In this document: in pieces, positions 44,669 to 54,361 of the stretch
Layout: the number at the start of each line of letters is the position of its first letter
How positions within the stretch are numbered: position 1 is the first letter of the stretch
NCBI GenBank assembly: GCA_036794825.1
Contig: DAIRGA010000011.1
Coordinates: forward strand, 73,335-137,334
DNA: 64,000 nucleotides
Source of the DNA: RZYY01 sp036794825
Lineage (GTDB): Bacteria; Bacteroidota; Bacteroidia; Bacteroidales; 4484-276
Direction of reading: 5' to 3'
Translations under genes and position numbers: made by a program
The notes under the pieces: model-generated
The model's input: the letters and a program-made list of their open reading frames with translations, nothing else
Told to the model about the DNA's origin: nothing
The model's database searches: none

Positions 44669-47584
44669 TTATTGTTTAATCAGCTTAACCGCACTGGAAT
44701 ACCTGCCATTGGTGATAATGGCAAAGTAAAGTCCTGATTTCATCACGAAACCTGATTCATTTCTGCCATCCCAGTTTATTTCGTGGATTCCGGGTTCGAT
44801 GCTGATTTTGCCCAGGTCTTTCACCTGCAATCCTCCTGCAGTGATTATGCACACATCAAGTGCGGTGGCAATGTTGGCTTCGATATGGATACTAACGTTG
44901 GCACTGAATGGATTTGGCGAGGCTGAAAAACTTAACGGTGCAATGTTTTGTTGATTTTCACTGACCGAGATCGCTGCTTCCGAGCCTCCGGCATAGCAAA
45001 CCAATTTGCCGTACCGTCCACCGGCAACTACCTCCATCGAGCCGTCTTCGTTTATATCCGGAATAGTGGTGATGGCATCAATAGCTTCGCCATAGCTGAC
45101 GGACTTGAATTCTTCTCCACTGGTTCCGTCGAGAAAGTAAACCAGGTTGTTGGAAAATAAAGTCCCTACTATTACATCGTTGATCGCATCGCCTTTAATG
45201 TCATTTATCGGGGCAACATTCCAGGCTTTGTCGGCGAGGGGTTTCAGCCAGATGTTTGAGCCGTCCAGACCACTGACCACCACACAGTTGGAGCTGCTGC
45301 TGCCAAAAAGTATGTCATTATAAAAATCGCCATTAACATCTTCGAGGGTGAACATACGCGTGATTATTGGTGACCCTCCGATGGAATTTGAGAAGAGAAC
45401 AGCTCCGTTTACCGGGTTGTAAGCGTAATAGTTGCCCATAAAATCCCCGGCTGCAACATCAGGAATCCCGTCGCTGTTGATATCGCTGAGAATGGTTAAT
45501 CCCCAAACCGATGAACCGGCGGTGGTTTGCGTCCACATTGTTGAACCATTTGCCCCGTTTATCCCAACCACTTTTCCCTGGGTTTCCTGTGTGTTGGAAG
45601 CCCCGCCGATTGCGTCAGGGATGCCGTCACCGTTCACATCGTTGATGCTGATAACGGAAAATCCCGGCCCGTTGAAAAAGTTGTCCCACATCAACGATCC
45701 GTTGACGCCGTTAAGACAGAAAGCCCTCCGTGGGCCTGTTCCCGTTCCGTCGTTTCCGGCGCAGGCCAGCACGTCATTTATCCCGTCATTATTGAAGTCC
45801 CTCGCTGCGTCCACCATGTAAACCCATCCTCCGCTACCCCACATTGAGGTGCTGAATGACCAGACCGGCTGACCGGTTTTGCCGCTGATGGCCTTCACGG
45901 TTCCAATTCCAGTTGTGCCGATAATCACATCCTGAAAGCCATCCCCGTTCGCATCCGGATGAATGGCCAGCGCCTGCTGCTGGTAAACGTTTCCGGTGTA
46001 GATGTCATATTCCCAGAGTATGTCGCCTGTTCCGTGCGAGTTGCCATTAAAGCACCGCACAAAATAATCTTCCGAGCAAACGATCACATCATCCACATTA
46101 TCCCCCGAAATATCAGCAATGGATCGAATGGCTTTCGGGCTGTTGTCCCAGCTTGTGTTGATGGTGTAATTCCATAATTCTTCTCCCATCAGGTAAGATT
46201 TGTAAAATCCTGTTCCGGTGAGCGATATGTTAACTGCCGGATTTCCGGGATCGTTATTGTAAATGGTCAGGTTGCCGTTGAATGGCCCCGTTAATGGCGG
46301 AAAAAACCAAACCCCGAATAATACGGTTTCGAGAGGCAAAATCTGTACGGGGAAATTCCAGCTTTCGTCCAGGTAGAAAGCAGGTTGATCAATGGTCATG
46401 GATTCAATCACCAGCGCTTCATTTCCGATATTTTTTACCTCGAAAAACCATCTTGTGGTTGCATGCATCCGGACGTTACCAAAATTGTGTGTCGTGATGG
46501 GTACTACGATGGAGGGACCAACCAGGACAGCTTCTCCTGTAAGTTCAACATTCACCTCCGGGCTGATCGGATCGGTGGAGAGAACCTGAAAATTGGTGTT
46601 TAGCGGACCCGGTTCCGTTGGCCTGAAAATCATCTCAATCCCTGTAAATTCGCCGGGTTCAAGCGTAATCGGAAAAGTCTCCCAGGTAAATATGGGGACC
46701 GCATTGGGAACTATAAGTCCTTCAATAATCAGTGTGGCAGTGCCGGAGTTTCCCACGCTCATATCCCAAACCGCCGAATCACCCACGGCCACATTGCCGT
46801 AGTTCCACGAGGTTACCGGAACGCTGATCTGAGGTGTGCCGGCTCCTCCCAAGTCAACCTTATACAACGTACTGGCTGCTCCCAACGCCCCGTCAACATA
46901 CCACAAATACTGGCCGTCATATACAATTCCGGCCGGCCGCTGGTTCTCGCAGGGATGCGTCTCGATAACGCTGCCCGTTGCAGTATCTATCTTACTGATC
47001 GAATTGGCATAATAATCAGCGATCCATAAAAATTCATCCTGCAGGCAGGCATCCCAGGGCTGGTTGTTCGGCGGAACGAACTGCGAGAGAATTGTGCCTT
47101 GCGGTGTTACTTTGTAAACCTTTCCGGGATCTGGGTAATAAGTGCAAACCCAATAATTACCATTATCCCAGGCTATTCCCGACATATAATGATCGGGCAG
47201 GGGAAAGGTTTCGAGGATGGTTCCTGTGGCACTCAGTTTATTGGCCAGCGCCGGGTTCGAGCTGCCGGAGGGCTGGTCAATGATCCACAGAAATTCACCG
47301 TCATAGGTCATCCCGAATGAGTCGCCAATTTCCGGGCTTGAATAAAGCAACTGCTCCTGTCCGCTGGCCGGGTCAAACCGGTAAACCCTGTCGCCATACT
47401 GGCCATAAATACCATAGTACAGGTATTGTCCGTCCCAGGCCATCCCCGAAGCTTTGCCGGAGATGGTATAGCTGGCCACAATGCTCCAGTCGCGGTTCTG
47501 AATGGGCTTCTGTGCCGTAAGGTCAACTCCGGTCAGGATTACGACCGCGATGACGATGATTTTCCATGGAAATTTTGATTTCAT
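44669..47584 (-). CDS. Secreted beta-propeller/choice-of-anchor protein with T9SS type A domain
   Basis: Large secreted protein of 971 aa. Signal peptide (about 1-24), then an NHL/SMP-like propeller (about 30-240), two choice-of-anchor D domains (ASH-like, about 250-465; NFGNVRMHATTRWFFEV pattern), an FG-GAP/VCBS propeller (about 470-865) with the calcium-type loops DVNGDGIPD and DINSDGIPD, and a type A sorting domain with a FlgD-like start (about 875-971, GRNESGFVMKSGLYF). Propellers are likely to bind ligands or partner proteins at the cell surface. Its promoter -7 element is at 47634-47627. No enzymatic motif seen. Confidence 0.85.
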   Translation of the reverse strand: MKSKFPWKIIVIAVVILTGVDLTAQKPIQNRDWSIVASYTISGKASGMAWDGQYLYYGIYGQYGDRVYRFDPASGQEQLLYSSPEIGDSFGMTYDGEFLWIIDQPSGSSNPALANKLSATGTILETFPLPDHYMSGIAWDNGNYWVCTYYPDPGKVYKVTPQGTILSQFVPPNNQPWDACLQDEFLWIADYYANSISKIDTATGSVIETHPCENQRPAGIVYDGQYLWYVDGALGAASTLYKVDLGGAGTPQISVPVTSWNYGNVAVGDSAVWDMSVGNSGTATLIIEGLIVPNAVPIFTWETFPITLEPGEFTGIEMIFRPTEPGPLNTNFQVLSTDPISPEVNVELTGEAVLVGPSIVVPITTHNFGNVRMHATTRWFFEVKNIGNEALVIESMTIDQPAFYLDESWNFPVQILPLETVLFGVWFFPPLTGPFNGNLTIYNNDPGNPAVNISLTGTGFYKSYLMGEELWNYTINTSWDNSPKAIRSIADISGDNVDDVIVCSEDYFVRCFNGNSHGTGDILWEYDIYTGNVYQQQALAIHPDANGDGFQDVIIGTTGIGTVKAISGKTGQPVWSFSTSMWGSGGWVYMVDAARDFNNDGINDVLACAGNDGTGTGPRRAFCLNGVNGSLMWDNFFNGPGFSVISINDVNGDGIPDAIGGASNTQETQGKVVGINGANGSTMWTQTTAGSSVWGLTILSDINSDGIPDVAAGDFMGNYYAYNPVNGAVLFSNSIGGSPIITRMFTLEDVNGDFYNDILFGSSSSNCVVVSGLDGSNIWLKPLADKAWNVAPINDIKGDAINDVIVGTLFSNNLVYFLDGTSGEEFKSVSYGEAIDAITTIPDINEDGSMEVVAGGRYGKLVCYAGGSEAAISVSENQQNIAPLSFSASPNPFSANVSIHIEANIATALDVCIITAGGLQVKDLGKISIEPGIHEINWDGRNESGFVMKSGLYFAIITNGRYSSAVKLIKQ

Positions 47585-47626
47585 AACGCTAACTTTTTAG
47601 AGTGAAAACCCGAAGATAATTTCAGG

Positions 47627-47634
47627 CAAATTTA
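47627..47634 (-). promoter_or_regulatory. -7 element of the 971-aa T9SS gene
   Basis: TAAATTTG on the minus strand (47634-47627) fits TAnnTTTG, 42 bp before the start codon at 47584. It forms a divergent region with the M48 protease promoter. Confidence 0.55.
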
Positions 47635-47677
47635 GCCAAATTAATTGGTTTTAAAAGTTGGCAACATCGGAAAATTC

Positions 47678-47685
47678 TATTTTTG
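47678..47685 (+). promoter_or_regulatory. -7 element of the M48 protease gene
   Basis: TATTTTTG fits TAnnTTTG, 16 bp before the ATG. A TTG at 47658-47660 gives a 17-nt spacer. Confidence 0.55.
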
Positions 47686-47701
47686 CTGAAAATTCTCCGG
47701 T

Positions 47702-48514
47702 ATGAAATCATTAAAATTCAGTTCAGGTATTGTATGGGTTTCGCTTTTTTTGATGGCCGTTTCTATTTCATGTACCAATGTTCCGCTTACCGGCCGCAAG
47801 CAACTCACCCTGCTCCCCGAGTCAGAGCTGGTTTCGATGAGTATGACTGCCTACAGCGATTTCCTTAAGCAGAGCAACGTAGCCCGGAATACTCCTGATG
47901 CCCGGTTGGTACAGGACATTGCAGGCAAAATAGCCTCTTCCGCTGAGAATTACCTCCGCCAAAACGGGCTGGAAAGCCGGATATCGGGGTTTCAGTGGGA
48001 GTACAATCTGATCGAAGATGAAACGCCAAATGCATGGGCAATGCCGGGAGGAAAAATCGTGGTCTATACCGGTATTTTGCCCTACACCAAAACGGTAGAG
48101 GGTCTTGCCGTGGTGATTGGTCACGAAATTGCCCACGTGGTTGCCCGTCATGGCAACGAGCGCATGAGCCAGGCACTGCTCATTCAAACGGGTGGACTGG
48201 CACTGTCAGTGGCGCTTGCCGAAAAACCGGCTGAAACCCAGCAACTTTTCTATGCCGCTTATGGAATCGGTTCGGCAGTTGGTGTCAGTTTGCCTTTTTC
48301 ACGCTCTCACGAATATGAAGCAGATTATCTCGGACTGATATTTATGGCAATGGCAGGCTACAACCCCAACTCGGCTGTCGAGTTCTGGGAACGGATGTCA
48401 TCCATGGGAGGATCGAGACCACCGGAATACCTGAGTACGCACCCTTCAGATCAGAACCGTATCTCCAACATCAAGAAAATGATGCCAGAGGCCATGAGCT
48501 ATTATAAGAAGTAA
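47702..48514 (+). CDS. M48-family metalloprotease lipoprotein
   Basis: Zinc metallopeptidase of 270 aa of the M48 (Oma1/HtpX-like, BepA/LoiP-like) family. A lipobox (SISC, Cys24) points to a lipoprotein, probably on the periplasmic side of the outer membrane. The zinc motif HEIAH is at residues 141-145, and the third ligand is the Glu in HEYEADYLG. Such periplasmic proteases act in outer-membrane protein quality control. Starts at the ATG at 47702 with its own promoter. Confidence 0.93.
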   Translation: MKSLKFSSGIVWVSLFLMAVSISCTNVPLTGRKQLTLLPESELVSMSMTAYSDFLKQSNVARNTPDARLVQDIAGKIASSAENYLRQNGLESRISGFQWEYNLIEDETPNAWAMPGGKIVVYTGILPYTKTVEGLAVVIGHEIAHVVARHGNERMSQALLIQTGGLALSVALAEKPAETQQLFYAAYGIGSAVGVSLPFSRSHEYEADYLGLIFMAMAGYNPNSAVEFWERMSSMGGSRPPEYLSTHPSDQNRISNIKKMMPEAMSYYKK

Positions 48515-48696
48515 TAATACTACTTCAAAGTTCTGAATTCCTTTTACTTACAGAACGATCAACATGAATTTCTCCCGGTTTCTGCGAAGCATTTTACAAT
48601 TTGCGACTTTCATCGGGTTACCGGTTGATTTTGAATATTTCGGAGTAATTTTTCTGAAACGGGTCAGCGTATCTGGAATCCTTAATTCTGCTCATT

Positions 48697-49251
48697 ATGC
48701 ACTTCGTTGAGATGTTTTTTGTTGCTCTCGGTCTTTCAACCGATACATTTGCTGTGTCAGTTTCCACCGGAATAGTCACTGACCGGCTTCGTTTCCGACA
48801 GGCCATCAGGATTGCCCTTGTTTTGGCCCTCTTCCAGGGTGCCATGCCTTTAATGGGTTGGTTGGGAGGAAGGCAGGTGGAGCAGTATTTCAGTCATCTC
48901 GACCACTGGATCGCGTTTGCCCTGCTCACTGCGCTGGGAATCAAAATGATATCTGAAACCCTCAGCCAAAAAACAACAAAACCTTTCAACCCTCTCATGC
49001 TCACAGTAGCGATCGGAATGGCTGTTGCCACCAGCATTGACGCGCTTGTGGTTGGCGTCAGCTTCGCTTTTCTTGAAATCAATATTTACCACTCATCCAT
49101 ATTGATTGGTGTGGTAACCTTCTTCGCTGCTATGGTCGGAATGCTCCTCGGAAAAAATGTCAGCGGGAAATTCGGAAATAGGGTGGAATTGCTCGGCGGG
49201 ATCGTCATCATTGCCATAGGCCTGAAAATCCTCATCAGCCACCTGATCTGA
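48697..49251 (+). CDS. mntP: Manganese efflux pump MntP
   Basis: Membrane protein of 184 aa with six helices, an MntP/YebN family manganese exporter. The paired acidic motifs LSTDTFAVSVSTG (helix 1) and TSIDALVVGVSF (helix 4) are the family hallmark. In many bacteria it is under Mn control by a yybP-ykoY riboswitch or MntR; I looked for a riboswitch in the 180 bp upstream and did not see the conserved sequence. The ATG at 48697 is chosen since helix 1 starts right after it. Confidence 0.9.
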   Translation: MHFVEMFFVALGLSTDTFAVSVSTGIVTDRLRFRQAIRIALVLALFQGAMPLMGWLGGRQVEQYFSHLDHWIAFALLTALGIKMISETLSQKTTKPFNPLMLTVAIGMAVATSIDALVVGVSFAFLEINIYHSSILIGVVTFFAAMVGMLLGKNVSGKFGNRVELLGGIVIIAIGLKILISHLI

Positions 49252-49335
49252 GTTGTGTAAATGACCCGATATTTTTGATTGGACAATTTCGTTCACACTT
49301 ATCACGGATTGTTTTTTTTCTGATAATTTAGCCGA

Positions 49336-49343
49336 TACTTTTG
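49336..49343 (+). promoter_or_regulatory. -7 element of the Crp/Fnr regulator gene
   Basis: TACTTTTG fits TAnnTTTG, 34 bp before the ATG at 49378. A possible -33 TTG is at 49309-49311, spacer 24 nt, the same as seen at rpmH. Confidence 0.65.
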
Positions 49344-49377
49344 CCTGCTAAGACTCGAAAATCTAAAATACTGCGAT

Positions 49378-50016
49378 ATGAACGAAAAAATCCTGTTCGA
49401 AAAAAAGTTCTACTTCCTGGGCGCTGATTTTCTCAGAGAAATTATGGAAGTTTCTGATATCAGGACCCTCCCGCCAAATACCGTGCTGATCAAAGAGGGC
49501 GAATACGTTAAAATTATCCCGGTGCTTCTGTCCGGACTTGTCAAGACTTTTGCACAGGTTGACGGAAAGGAAATTTTACTCTATTACATTCAGCCTGGCC
49601 AAAGTTGTATTATGTCATTTTCATCCAGCCTGAAGAATGAACCCAGCCGGATATTTGCTGTCACTGAAGAGGAGAGCGACCTGCTGCTCATCCCGTCCGA
49701 CAAGATTTCAAAGTGGGTTATCACTGAACCCTCCATCAATTTGCTATTTTATGAGGAATATAACCAGCGCTATAGCGAAATGCTTGATACTGTGAGGCGG
49801 CTCTTGTACGATAAACTTGATAAACGGTTGTTTGATTACCTCTGTAACAGAGTAAAGATCACCGGAAAAAACCCTGTGAAATTTTCACACCGTGGTGCTG
49901 CCCATGATTTGGGAACTGCCAGGGAGGTGGTCAGCAGGCTCATCCGGAAGCTCGAAAGCCAGAATCTTGTGAGACAGGAAAATGACCTGATTCACGTCTT
50001 TTTTCCGCAGGTGTGA
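49378..50016 (+). CDS. Crp/Fnr-family transcriptional regulator
   Basis: Transcription factor of 212 aa: a cyclic-nucleotide-binding-like sensory domain (about 20-130), a long dimer helix and a winged HTH (about 150-210). No Cys cluster of the Fnr type is present. In the recognition helix, GTAREVVSRLIRKLE keeps Arg182, Glu183 and Arg187 at the places of E. coli CRP Arg180, Glu181 and Arg185, with Ser186 in place of Gly184. It should therefore prefer a TGTGA-like half-site. Such a site overlaps its own stop codon (50012-50027). The effector is unknown; the residues of the cAMP pocket are not clearly conserved. Confidence 0.9.
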   Translation: MNEKILFEKKFYFLGADFLREIMEVSDIRTLPPNTVLIKEGEYVKIIPVLLSGLVKTFAQVDGKEILLYYIQPGQSCIMSFSSSLKNEPSRIFAVTEEESDLLLIPSDKISKWVITEPSINLLFYEEYNQRYSEMLDTVRRLLYDKLDKRLFDYLCNRVKITGKNPVKFSHRGAAHDLGTAREVVSRLIRKLESQNLVRQENDLIHVFFPQV

Positions 50017-50027
50017 CTTTAGTCACT
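50012..50027. promoter_or_regulatory. CRP-like palindrome overlapping the regulator's stop codon
   Basis: TGTGA-CTTTAG-TCACT matches the CRP consensus TGTGA-N6-TCACA at 9 of 10 half-site positions, and its core GTGACT-TT-AGTCAC is a perfect inverted repeat. It contains the regulator's TGA stop and lies 65 bp before the ATG of the propeller protein at 50092. Probable operator for that gene, inferred from sequence and position. Confidence 0.6.
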
Positions 50028-50091
50028 GGACAGGAAAATCCAATCAGGTTCTTTTGTGCTGGTTTTTTGTAAAAATATCAATACATTTCTT

Positions 50092-52938
50092 ATGCACAAG
50101 CTCTTTTCCTTACTGGCAATCTTCGTTTTTTTAGTGGATTTGCAATCGCAGACAATTGAATACTCCTGGCGCTATTACACAACCGGTAATACCGGCATTT
50201 TGGGCGATTACGCCGAAGGCCTCTGGATTGATCATGATGGTGACCCCTACATTGCCGCTTACACCCCTGGTTGGGAAGAAGGGGGATTTTCAAAACTGAT
50301 CACTGCCGAAAACCGGTGGATCAACTATTCGAATGTTGATTATCCGGTAATTGGAGACATCAACGACGTAGGGGCTTCCCGCATCAGCGATATCGTTGAA
50401 GATGCCAATGGATTGCTTTGGATGGCTCACTGGCGGGGTTTACTGAAATTTGACCCTGCCGTTGGCGCAAGTTCGATTCAATTCTGGGGCGCCGGCAACT
50501 CCATCCATCCCGGCGGCCGAAGCCGTGAAATAGCCTTAGCTCCGGATGGTTCGCTTTGGATTGCCGTTGTTTCGGTAACCTGGGGAAACGGCGGGCTTGT
50601 TAATTTTAATCCAACCACTAATCAATGGCGCTTCTGGGGTTATGGAACTACTGCCAACAACTGGCCGGGAACCATTTCCAACTGCGATAATGTTTCAATC
50701 CAGCAAAAGCCTGGCGGTGGTTACACAGTCTGGGTCTCTGCCTCTGGCGGAGTGGTTGCTTTTGACAGCAACACCCAGCTATTTACGCTGCACACTTTTA
50801 ATTATAATCCCGGAGAAATTATCAAAACGCCGGGGCATAACAGTGTGGACGACCAAAACAACCTGTGGATGATCCGGTATGACGGTGTTTCCCCATTTTA
50901 TTTCCTTGAATTTATGAAGCAGGATGGTCAGTGGATAAGGCCGGTACAACCGCCTGTTTCAGCCGTTCTTAACGATATCTGGGCATTCAAGGCTTACGGA
51001 AACCTGAACGCACTGCTTGTTGACGGCAACAGCGTGGTATGGCATTTTAACGGCGTTTCGTGGACAAGCAATGGCGCATGGAAAGAAGGCGCCTACACCT
51101 ATGCTGTCGATCTGGATGCTGCCGGAAATATTTGGGTAACCGGCGTTGGTGGCGCTGCCAAAAGAAGCGCTCAGACCGGAACCTGGCAGCGTTACCGCAT
51201 CACCAACTCATCGCAGATTGACTATTGGGTGGAAGATATTACGATTGACGCTGAAGGAAATGTATGGATGACCGGAAATGCAGGTACTGGTGTCGGTGGA
51301 TTTCAAAAATTCGACGGAACAAGATGGATCGGTTACAACCAGCTCAATTATGGTTTGGGCTATCCATTTCCCTTTCCCACTGATAATACAGAAGTTATCT
51401 ACTACAGGCCATCAAATGGCCACATCGTAGTTAACCCAATGTACAACTACCTTCATGAATGGGACGGAACCAATTACACTTCGCTCAATTATCCCAACGA
51501 CCGCTCTGAAGGTGTGGTGGAGGACTCGCAGGGCAGATTGTGGAGTCTTGGTGAGTATTTCAACCTGAAGTATTATGCTAACAATTCATGGACATCAGTT
51601 AGTTTTGACGGATGGGGATATAGCATTTGCAAAGATCCAACCCGGCCGGGTACAATCTGGGCAAGTTCGGGCAACCAGGTGTTAAGAACCGATGGCTCCT
51701 ACAATTTTTCGCGCAGCAATACCAGTTTTCCTGAGTTAAATCCTCAAAGCGATTTACTTACTACTGTGGTTGCCGCACCCGATGGCATTGCATGGGTTGG
51801 AAGCAACCAGGGACTTTTCAGGATCAATGCCAACATTGGCACTTATCAGTTCTTTTCCCCTTCAAATTCCCAGATTCCGGGAGATAATATCTCGCCGCTA
51901 ATTATTACACCCGATGGACGACTTTGGTTTTCCAATTTCTGGAGTACTACCACTTCAACTTACGGATTATGCTGGTACGATGGAACCAACTTCGGCATCA
52001 TACCCCAAACCCAAACCGGGGGGCTGCCTCATGCGCAGATTTACGATATCGAGGTTAAGCCTTTGGATAACGGCTATGAACTTTGGATAAGTTGTGCCAG
52101 CAGGGGTGTGGCAGTTTTAACAGTGAGTTCTGCCAGCGTCAATGCTTCCGCCGGTCCGGATGGGCAAATTTGTGTCGGTCAGACGTTTGCATGCCAGGGA
52201 GAAGCTGTTTACTACAATTCGGTCAACTGGACTACGGCAGGAGATGGCGTCTTTTCTGATCAGGCAATCCTGAATCCCGTTTATAACCCCGGCAACCAGG
52301 ATATCAGCCAGGGTTCGGTGGTGTTAACGTTTACAGCTTATGGAAGTGGAGGAACTTCAGCTAATGACGATCTCACGCTTACCATTGATCCTCTTCCCGG
52401 ACAGGCTTCAGGCATTAGCGGTGATAACCAGGTGTGTGCAGGATACTCCAGTACCTACCTTTGCTCAACCATTCCAAATGCCACTTCAGCGCAATGGCTG
52501 CTTGAACCTGAATTTGCCGGCTCGGTGACAATGATTCATGATACTGTGATCAATGTTAGCTGGGCAGCAACTTTTTCAGGATTCGCCAACCTAAGGGTCA
52601 GGGGAGAAAACAGTTGTGGTTTTGGGGCTTATTCCGAAACCTTTTCCATTGAGGTACTCGATTGCACCGGAATTTCCGAAATCTCACCGGCTATCTCAGT
52701 TTATCCAAATCCGGCAAGCAGCTACCTCATCATTGATCCTTCAAATCAAATTTCCGGGATGGCAACGATTTCGGTTTATGACCTGCCCGGAAATATTATT
52801 TTCGAAACCCGGGAATCCGTTGTAAGTGATCAGCCATTGGTTATCGGGCTTTCGGAACTTGTCAATGGTGTATATCTGGTTCGAATGGTCATCAATTCGG
52901 AGGTTATACTCAGCAGGAAAATTAAAATTCTTCATTAA
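50092..52938 (+). CDS. Secreted two-component-type propeller protein with T9SS type A domain
   Basis: Secreted protein of 948 aa from the ATG at 50092, where the signal peptide begins; a GTG at 50056 would add 12 residues. Residues about 25-680 form a propeller array like the sensor domains of hybrid two-component regulators, with the LWDRA-like units DGSLWIAV, DDQNNLWMIR, DAAGNIWVTG, DAEGNVWMTG and DGIAWVGS, but no kinase follows. One Ig-like module (AGPDGQICVG...WTTAGDGVF...DISQGSVVLT) at about 690-775, a second Ig-like region, then the type A sorting domain (YPNPASSY...NGVYLVRM). The CRP-like site at 50012-50027 lies directly upstream. Confidence 0.83.
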   Translation: MHKLFSLLAIFVFLVDLQSQTIEYSWRYYTTGNTGILGDYAEGLWIDHDGDPYIAAYTPGWEEGGFSKLITAENRWINYSNVDYPVIGDINDVGASRISDIVEDANGLLWMAHWRGLLKFDPAVGASSIQFWGAGNSIHPGGRSREIALAPDGSLWIAVVSVTWGNGGLVNFNPTTNQWRFWGYGTTANNWPGTISNCDNVSIQQKPGGGYTVWVSASGGVVAFDSNTQLFTLHTFNYNPGEIIKTPGHNSVDDQNNLWMIRYDGVSPFYFLEFMKQDGQWIRPVQPPVSAVLNDIWAFKAYGNLNALLVDGNSVVWHFNGVSWTSNGAWKEGAYTYAVDLDAAGNIWVTGVGGAAKRSAQTGTWQRYRITNSSQIDYWVEDITIDAEGNVWMTGNAGTGVGGFQKFDGTRWIGYNQLNYGLGYPFPFPTDNTEVIYYRPSNGHIVVNPMYNYLHEWDGTNYTSLNYPNDRSEGVVEDSQGRLWSLGEYFNLKYYANNSWTSVSFDGWGYSICKDPTRPGTIWASSGNQVLRTDGSYNFSRSNTSFPELNPQSDLLTTVVAAPDGIAWVGSNQGLFRINANIGTYQFFSPSNSQIPGDNISPLIITPDGRLWFSNFWSTTTSTYGLCWYDGTNFGIIPQTQTGGLPHAQIYDIEVKPLDNGYELWISCASRGVAVLTVSSASVNASAGPDGQICVGQTFACQGEAVYYNSVNWTTAGDGVFSDQAILNPVYNPGNQDISQGSVVLTFTAYGSGGTSANDDLTLTIDPLPGQASGISGDNQVCAGYSSTYLCSTIPNATSAQWLLEPEFAGSVTMIHDTVINVSWAATFSGFANLRVRGENSCGFGAYSETFSIEVLDCTGISEISPAISVYPNPASSYLIIDPSNQISGMATISVYDLPGNIIFETRESVVSDQPLVIGLSELVNGVYLVRMVINSEVILSRKIKILH

Positions 52939-53059
52939 TCGGGATTAGTTTTCAATGTGTAACTTTTTGTTTGAAACCAAAAATTGATGAGTTGAAATTA
53001 ACAGAAATCAATAAATCGTTTTTTTCTATTTCAATAATTTAAATATAAAACAACCCAAA

Positions 53060-53266
53060 ATGAAAAAGAACATGGGAACTGCCGACAAAGTGATCAGAGT
53101 GATTATCGCGGCATTAGTGGTTATCCTCTATTTCACCGGAGTTATTACCGGAACAACGGGCATTATCCTTTTGGTGCTCGCTGCGATTTTCGTGCTGACC
53201 AGCCTCGTTGGATTCTGCCCTTTGTATGCCCCGCTCGGGATCAGAACGATCTGTAAATCAAAATAA
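53060..53266 (+). CDS. DUF2892 small inner-membrane protein
   Basis: Protein of 68 aa with two membrane helices and the family end CPLYAPLGIRT, as in DUF2892 proteins (also the membrane part of YgaP-type rhodanese). These are small inner-membrane proteins with a conserved FCPLY motif. Function unknown. It stands alone; I see no -7 element in the 120 bp upstream. Confidence 0.9.
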   Translation: MKKNMGTADKVIRVIIAALVVILYFTGVITGTTGIILLVLAAIFVLTSLVGFCPLYAPLGIRTICKSK

Positions 53267-53449
53267 AATGGAATTTTGAAGTTCCTGCTGCTGTTGGGAG
53301 ATTTTCGGGAATAGCTGCGGGAATCAGGCTTTCTTTTTTGTAGTAGTTGAGATGGAGCCGGGTTCTTTTTCTTCGAGAAGAATCAATAAGAATTCTGTAA
53401 GAAAGCCTTTGTTGACTCTTTTATGTGGAGATCCTGGATTACTGTCATT

Positions 53450-54322
53450 TCATGATTTCAGCAGCTCGGCCATTTTTCTTCCGATATCTGCCGGCGAATC
53501 TACCACGTGAATGCCACATTCGCGCATGATCTGCTTTTTAGCTTCGGCGGTATCGTCTTTGCCGCCAATGATTGCCCCGGCATGACCCATCGTTCTGCCT
53601 TTAGGAGCAGTGGCGCCTGCGATAAATCCTACAACCGGCTTATTTCCATGCGCTTTGATGTAGTAGGCTGCTTCGGCTTCCATGGTTCCGCCAATCTCGC
53701 CAATCATCACAATGCCTTCTGTTTTGGGGTCATTCATCAGCAGCTCTACAGCCTCTTTGGTAGTCGTGCCGATGATGGGGTCGCCGCCGATTCCAATCGC
53801 GGTTGTCTGTCCAAGTCCTGTTTTGGTCAACTGGTCAACGGCTTCGTAGGTGAGTGTTCCTGAGCGTGATACTATGCCTACGCGACCGGCAGAGTGAATG
53901 AAACCCGGCATAATACCCACTTTCGCTTCTCCGGGTGTGATAACGCCGGGGCAATTGGGGCCGATCAAACGGGCGTTTTTATCTTTCAGGTATTCTTTCA
54001 CAGTTATCATGTCTTTGGTGGGGATGCCCTCGGTGATACACACAATAACTTTGATACCGGCATCAGCGGCTTCCATAATAGCATCGGCGGCAAATGCAGG
54101 TGGAACAAAAATCACCGAAACATCGGCGCCGGCTTCTTTTACAGCATCTGCCACGGTGTCGAATACCGGCTTGTTCAGATGAGTCTGACCACCCTTGCCG
54201 GGAGTTACACCACCTATCACATTGGTTCCGTAAGCAATCATCTGACTGGCATGAAATGTTCCTTCGTTGCCGGTGAAGCCCTGCACCACTACTTTTGAAT
54301 GTTTATCCACCAAAACGCTCAT
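53450..54322 (-). CDS. sucD: Succinate--CoA ligase, alpha subunit
   Basis: ADP/GDP-forming succinyl-CoA synthetase alpha chain of 290 aa. CoA-binding Rossmann start with VQGFTGNEGTFHA, the GPNCPGVI stretch, and the phosphohistidine His247 in TMGHAGAIIGG. It links succinyl-CoA and succinate in the TCA cycle with substrate-level phosphorylation. The beta subunit gene sucC is not in the window, which is common in Bacteroidota. A -7 element is on the minus strand at 54369-54362. Confidence 0.97.
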   Translation of the reverse strand: MSVLVDKHSKVVVQGFTGNEGTFHASQMIAYGTNVIGGVTPGKGGQTHLNKPVFDTVADAVKEAGADVSVIFVPPAFAADAIMEAADAGIKVIVCITEGIPTKDMITVKEYLKDKNARLIGPNCPGVITPGEAKVGIMPGFIHSAGRVGIVSRSGTLTYEAVDQLTKTGLGQTTAIGIGGDPIIGTTTKEAVELLMNDPKTEGIVMIGEIGGTMEAEAAYYIKAHGNKPVVGFIAGATAPKGRTMGHAGAIIGGKDDTAEAKKQIMRECGIHVVDSPADIGRKMAELLKS

Positions 54323-54361
54323 AATACCTGATTTTAAAGATTTGTCAATGTTTTATTGCCG

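Noticed and set aside
48515..48696. yybP-ykoY manganese riboswitch before mntP
   Set aside because: I looked for the conserved GGGGAGUA-type core and its partner and did not find them.
48564..48710. Possible small protein of 48 codons before mntP
   Set aside because: It overlaps the start of mntP in another frame, has no promoter element of its own and no recognisable features.
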